Positions 7,532 through 16,089 of a stretch of 42,407 nt of DNA are shown here, piece by piece. Every line of letters begins with the position of its first letter. Within the stretch, counting starts at the first letter, position 1. The notes under the pieces are model-generated. The model saw only the letters and a program-made list of their open reading frames with translations, had not been told where the DNA came from and did not search any database. The DNA comes from Gammaproteobacteria bacterium (GTDB lineage Bacteria > Pseudomonadota > Gammaproteobacteria > Pseudomonadales > Azotimanducaceae): positions 1 to 42,407 of the forward strand of contig JAPPHD010000054.1 in the NCBI GenBank assembly GCA_028821125.1, given 5' to 3'. The translations under genes were made by a program, and so were the position numbers.

Positions 7532-10075
7532 ATGGCCTCCATTTTGCGCAAACTCCTCGCCGTAGCGGCTTCATTCGGCATGTCGGCCGGCGCCCTGGCG
7601 GAAATCACGGCAGCCGACTATGCGCGGGCGGAACGCTGGGTGCTTCCCTATGACGCAACCACCAATCCCCGGGTGAAGAATCTGCTGCCCGAGGTGCACT
7701 GGATCGGCGAGGAAGACCGGTTCTGGTACCTGCGGGAGACGGAACAGGGGCATGAGTTCACCGAGGTGGATGCGGCCACCGGGGAGAAACGGGCTGCATT
7801 CGATCACGCGGCCGTTGCCGCGGCACTGACGGCGTCGGGCTTGGCCGGCGCCGGCGCGAATGCGGACACCGCCGAAGCTGACGCCACCGACGCCGGCCAT
7901 GAACCCGAGGCCGGCAATGAACCCGAGGCCGGAGCCGGGATGGATGCGAACAGGCTGCCGTTTACCGAATTCAGCTTCGAGGACGGCCGCGGGGCCATCG
8001 AGTTCGCCATCGACGAACGGCCCGTGCGCTGCACGCTCAGCGAACCCGTCGCCTGCGCTCCGGCGGAAGAACGCGTACGGGAAGCCGGCCTGCTCGTCTC
8101 CCCCGACGAGCGGCTGGCGGTGTATACCGAGGCGGCGAATCTTCATCTGCTCGAACTGGAGACCGGGGAACGGGTTGCGCTTACCGACGACGGCGAGCCG
8201 AACAACGGCTACGGCCTCTATTACGGCAACTGGAAGGCTTCATACATTCCCCGGCTCCGTTCCGGCGAGCGCCAGGTGCCGATGGAGACCAGGTGGTCGC
8301 CAGACTCGAAGAAGGTGCTCGTCACGCGCCTCGACGACCGCCATGTGGGCGTCTACCCGTTCGTGGAGACGGCCCCCGGCGACGGCACCCACCGGCCGAA
8401 ATACTACCTGCCGCGAATTCCGCTGGTGGGCGAGAAGCCGGCGCTCCTTACCTGGTCCGTCATCGACGTGGCCAGCCGCATCCGGGTATTCCTAGACCTG
8501 CCCTACGACAGGCTGTTCCACCTGCACCAGGACATGACGGCCCTGCGCAAGGTCTGGTGGAGCGAGGACGGCGCCCTGCTGCGGGCCCTGGCCTGGACGG
8601 ACAACCTGAGCGGCGCCGCCCTGTTCGAGATCGACCTGGCCACCGGCAAGCCCCGGGTGGTGATCGAGGAACAGGCCGCGCCCCGCTTCGACACCAACTC
8701 CACCTCCTACAACCCGCCGAACGTCGAGGTGGTGGGCGACGGCGCCGAGGTCATCTGGTTCTCCATGCGCGACGGCTGGGGGCACCTGTACCTCTACGAC
8801 GGCGTCACCGGCGCCCTGAAAAACCGCATCACCGGCGGCGACTGGCTGGTGCGGGACATCGTCGAGGTCGATGAGGAACGCCGGCTGATCTACTTCACCG
8901 GCAGCGGCCGGGAACCCGGCAATCCCTACTACCGCTACCTCTACCGGGTCGGCTTCGATGGCAGGGGGCTACGCCTTCTCTCCCCGGAACACGGCGATCA
9001 CCTCATCGCCTCGCCCTACAACGACGTGCTCGCGTTCGACGGCGCCTCCGGCCAGCCCGTGGTGTCGCCGGGCGGCGCCCATGTGGCGTACAGCTACTCC
9101 CGGCCCACCGAACCGACCAGGAGCGTCATTCGCCGGACAGCCGACGCCGGCCTCGTGGCGGAATTCGAGGCGGCGGACGCCACGGCCCTTTACGAGGCCG
9201 GCTGGCGGGACCCGGTAGAGGTGGTGGTCAAGGCCGCCGACGGCACCACCGACCTGTACGGCCTGCTGTACAAACCCGTGGACTTCGACCCCGAGGCCAG
9301 CTACCCGGTCATCGATTCCCAGTACGCGAGCCCGCTGACCGCGGTGGTGCCGCGCAACTTCAACCAGGTGCTGAAACCCGTCCCGGGCAAGACGCCGCAG
9401 ATGTCGCTCACCGAACTCGGCTTCGTCGTGGTGGTCATCGATGCCCGGGGTACGGCCTACCGCTCGCGCGAGTTCTCCCACCACTCCTGGAAGAATCTCA
9501 ACCTCATCGGCCTCGACGACCATGTCGCCGCCATCCGCCAGCTTGCCGCACAACGCCCCTGGATGGACATCGGCCGGGTCGGCGTCCACGGCTCCTCCTA
9601 CGGCGGCTTCACGGCCTTCCGCGCCATGTTCGAGTTCCCGGACTTCTTCAAGGTCGGCATCTCCAACGTCGGCGTGGCCTCGCTGCACAACATGTACCCG
9701 GACTACCACTGGGAGGCATTTCACGGCCGGGTGCTGTACGCCAACGAAACCCGCTACTACGACGACCCCACGGAAACCCCGGTGAACTACCGCAACAACG
9801 ACGGCCTGGTCCAGGCGGAGAACCTGAAGGGCAAGCTGCTCATCATGCTGGGCGAGCTCGACGAGAACGTCCTGCCCGCCACCACGCTGCAACTGGTGCA
9901 CCGGCTGATCGAACTCGACAAGGATTTCGACATGGTCTACGCACCGAACCGCGCCCACAGCCTCAAGGGCCGGCACTTCCTGCGGCGCATGTGGAACTAT
10001 TTCGTCGAGCACCTGCACGGCCAGAAGCCCCCCGCCTACCGGATGAGAGACGATGAACGGAACGCCAATGAATAA
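7532..10075 (+). CDS. S9 family peptidase (DPP IV type), secreted
   Basis: About 847 residues: signal peptide (1-23), beta-propeller domain and C-terminal alpha/beta-hydrolase domain of the prolyl oligopeptidase/dipeptidyl peptidase IV group. The triad is Ser689 in GSSYGG, Asp777 in GELDEN and His809 in NRAHS; a DARGT motif precedes the nucleophile. ATG 7532 was chosen because GGGAG at 7521-7525 precedes it and it starts a clean signal peptide. Residues around 100-135 form an Ala/Glu/Gly-rich insertion containing an 18-bp tandem repeat (7899-7934). It is periplasmic and expected to release dipeptides from peptide N-termini. Its stop overlaps the M19 gene by 23 bp, so exopeptidase and dipeptidase are translationally coupled. 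Confidence 0.92.
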   Translation: MASILRKLLAVAASFGMSAGALAEITAADYARAERWVLPYDATTNPRVKNLLPEVHWIGEEDRFWYLRETEQGHEFTEVDAATGEKRAAFDHAAVAAALTASGLAGAGANADTAEADATDAGHEPEAGNEPEAGAGMDANRLPFTEFSFEDGRGAIEFAIDERPVRCTLSEPVACAPAEERVREAGLLVSPDERLAVYTEAANLHLLELETGERVALTDDGEPNNGYGLYYGNWKASYIPRLRSGERQVPMETRWSPDSKKVLVTRLDDRHVGVYPFVETAPGDGTHRPKYYLPRIPLVGEKPALLTWSVIDVASRIRVFLDLPYDRLFHLHQDMTALRKVWWSEDGALLRALAWTDNLSGAALFEIDLATGKPRVVIEEQAAPRFDTNSTSYNPPNVEVVGDGAEVIWFSMRDGWGHLYLYDGVTGALKNRITGGDWLVRDIVEVDEERRLIYFTGSGREPGNPYYRYLYRVGFDGRGLRLLSPEHGDHLIASPYNDVLAFDGASGQPVVSPGGAHVAYSYSRPTEPTRSVIRRTADAGLVAEFEAADATALYEAGWRDPVEVVVKAADGTTDLYGLLYKPVDFDPEASYPVIDSQYASPLTAVVPRNFNQVLKPVPGKTPQMSLTELGFVVVVIDARGTAYRSREFSHHSWKNLNLIGLDDHVAAIRQLAAQRPWMDIGRVGVHGSSYGGFTAFRAMFEFPDFFKVGISNVGVASLHNMYPDYHWEAFHGRVLYANETRYYDDPTETPVNYRNNDGLVQAENLKGKLLIMLGELDENVLPATTLQLVHRLIELDKDFDMVYAPNRAHSLKGRHFLRRMWNYFVEHLHGQKPPAYRMRDDERNANE

Positions 10076-11237
10076 AGCTACGCAACCCGGCCAATGGGAT
10101 TTCGGCCTGAACGAACGACAGGAGGCGCGCGCCGCGCGGCTGCACGAGGAGTGCCTGATCGCCGACTTGGTGCACCAGCATCCGGGCGGAGCCAATATCT
10201 TCAGGACCTACGATCCGCGGCTCCTCGAGCAGGCGCTCGGCGATGTGGGTGAAGGCCTGTCCGGCGTCGGCCAGGCGATCGCCGCGCCCTACCGCCTGGC
10301 GGCCACGGGGCAATCCGACGAGATCCGCCGTTGGTGGCGGCAGAGCGGCGTGAATCTCGGGGTATTCGGCGTGCTCATGGGCGCGCCTCATGTCATCGAG
10401 GCGACGAGCGGCTACGAGGGAATGGTGGACCTGCTGTGGAGCCTGGGCTGGTTGAAGAAATGCACCACCGCCGCACAGATTCGGGCCGCGAAGGCCGAGG
10501 GTGCAGTCGCCATGTATGGCTATTGCCAGCCGGTCTACGGCCTGTCACAGGACATCGACGACGTCAACAGGGCCTACGACGAGGGCCTGCGCGTACTGAT
10601 GCTCACCTACAACCGCCAGGACTACGTCGGCGCCGGCTGCACGGAGCCCACGGACGCCGGCCTGTCCCGCTACGGCCACCAGGTAGTGGAGCGCTGCAAC
10701 GAACTCGGCATCGTCGTGGACACCTCGCATTGCGGAAAGCAGACTACCCTGGACGGCTGCCGCGCCTCGAACACTCCAGTGCTCGCCAACCACACCAGTG
10801 CCCAGGGCGTGTACGGCCATGCCCGGGGCAAGAGCGACGAGGAACTCGATGCCATCGCGGCAACAGGCGGCCTGGTGGGCGTGGTCACCGTGCCGTTCTT
10901 CCTCTCGGCCGACCCGGAGGCGAGCGTGGATGCGGTGCTCGACCACATCGACTACATCGACGAACGGATCGGCTGGCGGCACATCGGCATCGGCACCGAC
11001 TGGCCGATGCAGGCCCCGGAGGACGTCATCGAGGCGACGCTCGGTGCCATCGTCGACGAGATCGGCTTCCGCCCGGAGGACAACGTCTCGACGACCCAGA
11101 CTCTGCGCGGATTCGAGGACTACCGGGACATGCCGAACATCACACGGGGCCTGGTCGCCCGGGGCTACGACGACGAGCAGATCGCCGGCATACTCGGCGA
11201 GAACTTCATGCGGATATTCGAGACGGTCTGCGGCTGA
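10053..11237 (+). CDS. M19 dipeptidase-like protein, noncanonical metal site
   Basis: A 394-residue member of the membrane (renal) dipeptidase family M19, which normally cleaves dipeptides with a binuclear zinc centre. Two of the usual histidines are present (His226 in DTSHCG, His247 in NHTS), as is the late Asp316 in GIGTDW. The N-terminal H-x-D pair is not: the place reads ADLVHQHPGG (residues 38-46). The bridging Glu region reads YGYCQP at 155-160 with no Glu. No signal peptide, so it is probably cytosolic despite the family name. The gene overlaps the S9 peptidase; ATG 10068 is an alternative start. Close paralogue of 27439-28584. It may act on a special dipeptide, a D-residue or a lactam, or use one metal; this is open. 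Confidence 0.85.
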   Translation: MNGTPMNKATQPGQWDFGLNERQEARAARLHEECLIADLVHQHPGGANIFRTYDPRLLEQALGDVGEGLSGVGQAIAAPYRLAATGQSDEIRRWWRQSGVNLGVFGVLMGAPHVIEATSGYEGMVDLLWSLGWLKKCTTAAQIRAAKAEGAVAMYGYCQPVYGLSQDIDDVNRAYDEGLRVLMLTYNRQDYVGAGCTEPTDAGLSRYGHQVVERCNELGIVVDTSHCGKQTTLDGCRASNTPVLANHTSAQGVYGHARGKSDEELDAIAATGGLVGVVTVPFFLSADPEASVDAVLDHIDYIDERIGWRHIGIGTDWPMQAPEDVIEATLGAIVDEIGFRPEDNVSTTQTLRGFEDYRDMPNITRGLVARGYDDEQIAGILGENFMRIFETVCG

Positions 11238-11275
11238 CCGCCTGCAGCGGGCAATAGCGGTCCGGTGGGCAGCGA

Positions 11276-12568
11276 TCAGGAAATCCGGTCCCGCTCCACC
11301 GTTCGCGCCGCGATCATGAAGTGCACCCAGGCCCAGGCGAACAGCGCCAGCGACATTAACAGCGCCCAGCGCAGCCCATCGCTGCCGAGGGACGGCGTCA
11401 GGTAGTCCGAAGTGAAACCGATGGCCGTCGGCCCGAGCCCCTGGCCCAGGATGGCGGAGCAGAACATCACGATGGCCACCGCCGTGGCGCGCTGGTGCGG
11501 TTCCGCCACCGACTGCACGCTGGCCATGCCCGGGGCGATGCTCGTACCGGCCACCAGCGAACTGACGAACACCAGCGCAAAGGCGAACATGGCGTTGCCG
11601 GTGACGAAGGCGACCGCATAGACGGGTATGCACACAAGGTATGCCCAGGCCGGCCACCACACTTCCCAGCGGCGTTCCCGGGCGATGTAGCGCGGCGCGA
11701 GCACGGAGCCAAGAAAGGTACCGACGGCCCCGCCGAGTCCGCTCGCAATACCCACACCCCAACCTACCTCGGTGAGCGTCATTCCGTGCACCCGTACGAA
11801 GAAGGCGGGAATCCACTGGGCAATGCCGTAGACGCCGAACAGTCCCAGTGAATAGGCGACGACGATGTGTACGAAGGTCCTGCGGCGAAAGAGGCTTGCA
11901 ACGGCCTGTTTGAACGACTGTGGCTCGGGCTCCGGTGCGGCGGAGAAGTTGCCCCGGGGCGGGTCCCTGACAGTGAGCCTGGCAACCAGCGCCAGCACCA
12001 CGCCCGGGATGCCGACGATGAAGAAGGTGGCGCGCCATCCGTACTGATCGGCCAGCCAGCCGGCGGCGATCAGGCCGGCCATGATGCCCACGGCCCCGCC
12101 GGTCTGGAAGATGCCCAGGGCCAGCGCGCGCTGCTCCGCGGGCACGTAGTCGGTCAGCAGGCTGTGGCCGGACGGTACGCAGCCGGCTTCGCCGACACCG
12201 ACGCCGACGCGCGCGAGCAGCATGTGCAGGAAGTTCTGCGCCAGCCCGCAGGCGGCGGTCATGGCGCTCCACAGGGCCATGCAGACGGACAGGATCGTCA
12301 CCCGCGACCGGGTGTCGGCCAGCCTCGCGATGGGAATGCCGAAAGTGGCGTAGAAGAGCGCAAAGGCGAAGCCCGTGAGAAGGCCAAGTTGGCCATCGCT
12401 GAAGCCGAGGTCCGCCTTGATGGGCTCCACCAGCATCGACAGCACCATGCGGTCGAGGTAGTTGAAGAACGCCACCACGGCCAGCATGAACAGCACGTAA
12501 TCCCGGTATCCGCCGGAAACCGCCATCTTCGGCTGGATGTGAGCCCGCTGGGTGGTTATCTCGGCCAT
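11276..12568 (-). CDS. MFS transporter, spinster-like
   Basis: A 430-residue major facilitator permease with about 12 membrane segments. The N-terminal segment NYLDRMVLSMLVEPIKADLG and the following loop GIPIARLADTRSR match the bacterial spinster-like group. A cytoplasmic central loop rich in Pro and Glu (about residues 200-215) separates the two halves. It sits in the inner membrane and would exchange small organic anions, lipids or catabolic products for protons. It lies last in a leftward run after the thiolase, DUF35 and esterase genes, so its substrate is likely a product of that group. It is convergent with the M19 gene with only 38 bp between. Confidence 0.88.
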   Translation of the reverse strand: MAEITTQRAHIQPKMAVSGGYRDYVLFMLAVVAFFNYLDRMVLSMLVEPIKADLGFSDGQLGLLTGFAFALFYATFGIPIARLADTRSRVTILSVCMALWSAMTAACGLAQNFLHMLLARVGVGVGEAGCVPSGHSLLTDYVPAEQRALALGIFQTGGAVGIMAGLIAAGWLADQYGWRATFFIVGIPGVVLALVARLTVRDPPRGNFSAAPEPEPQSFKQAVASLFRRRTFVHIVVAYSLGLFGVYGIAQWIPAFFVRVHGMTLTEVGWGVGIASGLGGAVGTFLGSVLAPRYIARERRWEVWWPAWAYLVCIPVYAVAFVTGNAMFAFALVFVSSLVAGTSIAPGMASVQSVAEPHQRATAVAIVMFCSAILGQGLGPTAIGFTSDYLTPSLGSDGLRWALLMSLALFAWAWVHFMIAARTVERDRIS

Positions 12569-12748
12569 GAGCCCTTGGACGCATTGACGCCTTCCTGACC
12601 GCAGGGAACGACTTCTCCACCGGCGGATGGGAAAAAGCGACCCACGGATTGAGCGGCCAGCGCGTGCGATGCGCGGGCCCGGCAGAAAACGGCCAGTCCG
12701 CCATCGCGGATGTTGAACCGACCGGAGGGCGCCGGATCGTCGCCGGTA

Positions 12749-13687
12749 TCAGTTTCCCCAGAGAACGCGAATACCCCGGGTGTAGGCGATCGGCATCACG
12801 GTCAGGTGATCCTCGCCCGGGAAGATCCTGACCGTCAGTTCCAGCGAGGGATAGCGGCGCACGGTGAGGCGCTCGGCCATGGTCGCCACCGTGGAGACTA
12901 TCTGCGCCGCAGACCAGACCGGATGCGCGGCCTCACCTTCGCCGGCACTGAGAAACACTCTGGCTTTCAGGTCCCTGTTCTTCTCATGCCAGCGCTCTTC
13001 CATGTCGAGCCAGGGCTGGTAGGCCGCGGGGCTGCTGATGATGTACTTGTGGAAACTCTCGGGCTTGTTGAGCAGCACGTACAGGCCGAACTGGCCGCCA
13101 CCGGAGTGACCCGCGTAGCCCTGATCGTCGAGATCCATGCGGTATTCCCCGGCCAGCATCGGGCGCAACCGGTTGACCAGAAAGTCGAGAAAACCGGGTG
13201 CGCCGCCGAGCGCCTCTGCCGGCATTGGCGCAAACATCGGCCCCATCAGCGATTTGTCCGGGATGAAGTCGTAGCTGCGGCGACGCTGAAACTCGGCCGG
13301 GTTGACATCGGTGGGGGCACCCACCGCCACCACGATCAACTCCGGCGAAAAGCCGAGCGCATCGCCGATCAATGCCCCCTGAATCAATTCAAGGTTGTTG
13401 TCGGTAATCCAGAGCGCCGGATATTTCCTGTCGGTAACGTGGTAGCTGGGCGGCAGGTAAACCCGAACCTCGTGGTCCCACGCCCACCCGTCGGCACGCA
13501 CCAGGCGCACGGAATCCACCGTGCCCCGGGTGGGCATTTTGCTGTCCGGGCTGAAGCGGGCCATCTGTTCATCCGGCATGTCCAGGGACCCCATCGTCTC
13601 TGCCTGCTCGTCGGCCAACGAAGAAAAACTGCAAAGGGCCAGGGCCAGAAGGACGCTATTTTTTGCTTGTCGAACGATTGCGGTCAT
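12749..13687 (-). CDS. Secreted alpha/beta-hydrolase (esterase D/Fes-like)
   Basis: A 312-residue putative esterase (PF00756-type). A signal peptide covers residues 1-24. The nucleophile is Ser195 in GHSGGG and the catalytic His is His294 in GEDHLT; the fold opens with VRVYLPPSY and ALWITD strands typical of the group. ATG 13687 was chosen over longer in-frame starts because GGAG lies just upstream and a signal peptide follows at once. Related enzymes hydrolyse siderophore esters or other acyl esters in the periplasm. Being between the DUF35 and MFS genes, it may release an acyl or alcohol moiety that these genes then process or move. Confidence 0.82.
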   Translation of the reverse strand: MTAIVRQAKNSVLLALALCSFSSLADEQAETMGSLDMPDEQMARFSPDSKMPTRGTVDSVRLVRADGWAWDHEVRVYLPPSYHVTDRKYPALWITDNNLELIQGALIGDALGFSPELIVVAVGAPTDVNPAEFQRRRSYDFIPDKSLMGPMFAPMPAEALGGAPGFLDFLVNRLRPMLAGEYRMDLDDQGYAGHSGGGQFGLYVLLNKPESFHKYIISSPAAYQPWLDMEERWHEKNRDLKARVFLSAGEGEAAHPVWSAAQIVSTVATMAERLTVRRYPSLELTVRIFPGEDHLTVMPIAYTRGIRVLWGN

Positions 13688-13871
13688 GTCTGTCTCCTCA
13701 GGCTCGGTACGAACTCGCCAGCGCCCGTCCCCGACCGGGCCGCACCGGCTTTGCATCCAGCCCTTGGACGCAGCCCCGACCGCCGGACCACAGCCGGCTT
13801 GCTCGCGGCGGTTCGGTATCCCCGGAAGGCAGCCCCGCTCCACGGGGAGGACGCCGTCCGGCGCCGCCGCT

Positions 13872-14291
13872 TCAGGATGCGGCCGGTTCGAACAACGGGA
13901 TGGAGAGTTCGTCGTGCTCCTCCCAGCGGACGCGAACGCGCATACCGATGCTGAGGTCGCGGAGCGGGTCCTCGATGCCGACAATGTTAGAGATCAGCCG
14001 CGGACCTTCGTCGAGATCGACCCAGGCAACCGCGTAAGGGACGAGACCCCGGAAGAACGGGTGGTAGCTCTGCCGCACGACGCTGTAGGTGTAGACCGTG
14101 CCGATGCCTGCCGAATCCTTCCAGACAAGCTGCCCGTCAAGGCATCCGGTGCAGTGCCCTCGCGGATAGAAGACGACCGTACCGCAGGCGTTGCACTGCT
14201 GGTAGGTGATGACTTTTTCCCGGGTCGCCAGCCAGAACGGGCGGGTGTCGGGGTCGTGGAGGTTCGGCAATGGGCGTTTGGGCTCGCTCAC
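13872..14291 (-). CDS. DUF35 Zn-ribbon/OB-fold partner protein
   Basis: A 139-residue protein with an N-terminal rubredoxin-like zinc ribbon (Cys33, Cys36, Cys47, Cys50 in CNACG and CTGC) and a C-terminal OB fold (strands around AGIGTVYTYSVV and VPYAVAWVDLDEG). This is the DUF35 family, which forms complexes with thiolase-superfamily proteins and presents acyl-CoA substrates. The start is GTG at 14291, two bases after the stop of the thiolase gene, implying translational coupling. The open frame continues far upstream, but that part is in the wrong frame of the thiolase gene. Role: structural and substrate-binding partner of the neighbouring thiolase-like enzyme. Confidence 0.88.
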   Translation of the reverse strand: MSEPKRPLPNLHDPDTRPFWLATREKVITYQQCNACGTVVFYPRGHCTGCLDGQLVWKDSAGIGTVYTYSVVRQSYHPFFRGLVPYAVAWVDLDEGPRLISNIVGIEDPLRDLSIGMRVRVRWEEHDELSIPLFEPAAS

Positions 14292-14293
14292 GG

Positions 14294-15490
14294 TCAGTCC
14301 CTCCCGAGGATCACGGTGCCGGCGCAGTGTCGGCTGCCGAGTATTCCGCCGTTGCCGTGCGCGACGGCGAGCTTGGCACCGTTCACCTGGGAGCAGGATT
14401 CGCCCCGCAACTGGCGCGCCGCCTCGATGAGCAGGAAGATGCCGCGCATGCCCGGGTGATTCGACGAGAGCCCGCCGCCGTCGGTGTTCAGCGCAGGCCC
14501 ATCGGCCGGGCGGTCGAATCGCAGGCGGCCGCCCTCGACCCAGTGCCCGCCGTCGCCTTTCGGGCAAAAACCGAGGTCTTCCAGGATGGCGAGCACGGTG
14601 ATGCTGAAGGAGTCGTAAATCATCGCCACATCGATTTCTTGCGGGGTGACACCCGCCTCCCCGAAGGCGTCCGGGCCTGACTGCGCCGCCGCGGTGGTCG
14701 TAATGTCGCCGCCGTTCTCGGGGTAACGCGTCGCCTCTCCAGCGCCGAGCAGCCAGACGGGAGGCTTGCGGCAGTCCCGGGCCACCTCGGGTGCGGCGAT
14801 CACCACAGCGCCGCCGCCGTCGGAGATCATGCAGCAGTCGAGCAGGTGCAGCGGGTCGGCGATCATGCGGGAGTTGACCACGTCGTCCACGGTCGTCTCC
14901 CGGATGTCGAGGAACTCCAGATCCTCCATCGCCTTGACGGCTTCGGGATTGCGCATGGCGTGACAGCGGGTGGCCACCCCGATTTCCGCGAGTTGCTCGC
15001 TGGTGGTTCCGTAATCGTGCATGTGGCGGCGCGCCACCATGGCGTAGTGGGCGACCAGGGTCGTGCCGGCGAACGGGTCCATGTTGTCTGCGGGATGATC
15101 GGCGCCGAAGCCCCTGCCGCCGACACCGATGCGGCGGACATTGCTGTGCGCGGTGGAGCCGTAGCTCAGGAGCGCGACCCGCGCCCGTCCCCGGGCGATG
15201 TCCCGTTTCGCATGGGCCGCGTGGTATTCGTACGACGAACCCCCGACGTTGGTGGTGTCGATGACCCGCGGCTTGAGCCCGAAGTACTCGGCGACGTTCA
15301 GCCCGCCCATGCCGCCGCCGTCGCCGGCATCGTATATGGCATCGACGTCGTTCCAGGAAAGCCCCGCGTCCTCCAGGGCCCGGGCTGCGCTGGCGGCCTT
15401 GATCTGCAACGGGCTTACCGCTCCCTCGACATCCCGGGACGGGTATTCGTGGATGCCGACGATGGCGGCGTCGCGCGACCGGGCGGTCAC
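14294..15490 (-). CDS. Thiolase-superfamily protein lacking the nucleophilic Cys
   Basis: A 398-residue thiolase-fold protein of the lipid-transfer/SCP-X-associated type. Where degradative thiolases have N-x-x-C it reads Asn81-Val-Gly-Gly-Ser-Ser, so the active-site Cys is absent. It keeps a YDSF motif (Tyr292) matching the place of the catalytic Tyr in Ltp2-type retro-aldolases. The second Ltp2 Tyr region reads LSSNHPG. The C-terminal HGNGG loop and an RHCAG Cys are present. Paired with DUF35, it is better read as an acyl-CoA aldolase or other carbon-carbon bond enzyme than a classical thiolase. It is cytosolic and leads the leftward operon thiolase, DUF35, esterase, MFS. Confidence 0.85.
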   Translation of the reverse strand: MTARSRDAAIVGIHEYPSRDVEGAVSPLQIKAASAARALEDAGLSWNDVDAIYDAGDGGGMGGLNVAEYFGLKPRVIDTTNVGGSSYEYHAAHAKRDIARGRARVALLSYGSTAHSNVRRIGVGGRGFGADHPADNMDPFAGTTLVAHYAMVARRHMHDYGTTSEQLAEIGVATRCHAMRNPEAVKAMEDLEFLDIRETTVDDVVNSRMIADPLHLLDCCMISDGGGAVVIAAPEVARDCRKPPVWLLGAGEATRYPENGGDITTTAAAQSGPDAFGEAGVTPQEIDVAMIYDSFSITVLAILEDLGFCPKGDGGHWVEGGRLRFDRPADGPALNTDGGGLSSNHPGMRGIFLLIEAARQLRGESCSQVNGAKLAVAHGNGGILGSRHCAGTVILGRD

Positions 15491-15667
15491 CGGTCCCGTC
15501 CCTCGGGAGCGAAGAAATAACGGTCGGCCGCAAAAGGCAAAACAGGGAGCGAAGGCGTCAAGGGCAGGTCCGTCAGTAGGGCGACGGGCGCATAGCTTAC
15601 AACCGTCATTGGCCGGAACGCGAATCCGCCATGGCGCGCGCCGACGCTGGGCGCCTCTGGCGATTGG

Positions 15668-15946
15668 TCAGATCACCTGCACGCCGTTCCAGAACGCGAT
15701 TCGGTCGGCAATCGGCCGCGCCGCTTTCTTGGGCGTCCGGTAGACCCAGGCCGCATCGCGGTTAATCTCGCCGTCGACCACGACGTGATAGTAGTTGGCC
15801 GTGCCTTTCCAGGGGCAGAACGACGTGGTATCGCTCTCCCTCAAGTGCTCCCGGTTCAGCGCATCCGCCGGAAAGTAATGATTGCCCTCGATCACTATCG
15901 TGTCGTCGCTGTCGGCCAGAACGGCACTGTTCCACATGGCCCGCAT
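15668..15946 (-). CDS. DUF427 domain protein
   Basis: A 92-residue complete DUF427 domain with all its marks: the opening RAMWNSAVLADSDD, the VIEGNHYFP strand, the CPWKGTANYY core, DAAWVY and the closing IADRIAFWNGVQV. DUF427 is a small beta fold of unknown activity. I prefer ATG 15946 to ATG 15952 because AGGA lies seven bases upstream of it. It is separated by 177 bp from the thiolase gene on the same strand, so it may be an independent unit. It is divergent from the TonB receptor, and 15947-16089 must hold both promoters. Confidence 0.9.
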   Translation of the reverse strand: MRAMWNSAVLADSDDTIVIEGNHYFPADALNREHLRESDTTSFCPWKGTANYYHVVVDGEINRDAAWVYRTPKKAARPIADRIAFWNGVQVI

Positions 15947-16089
15947 TGGCATATCCTGTTATCAGGGGAGTTTCGATGATAGCGTTACCGGCTCTTCCGA
16001 TCCCGCGGGATTGAGGGAGCACAGCCGAGCGCTCGTCTTACATTGCGTGTGCATTCCCGAAGTCAATCCGGAAAAAATGGGGAAATCAG

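Noticed and set aside
14294-15533. Upstream extension of the DUF35 frame to a 553-residue protein
   Set aside because: The extension is an alternative frame of the thiolase gene with Arg-rich composition. The DUF35 domain is complete from GTG 14291.
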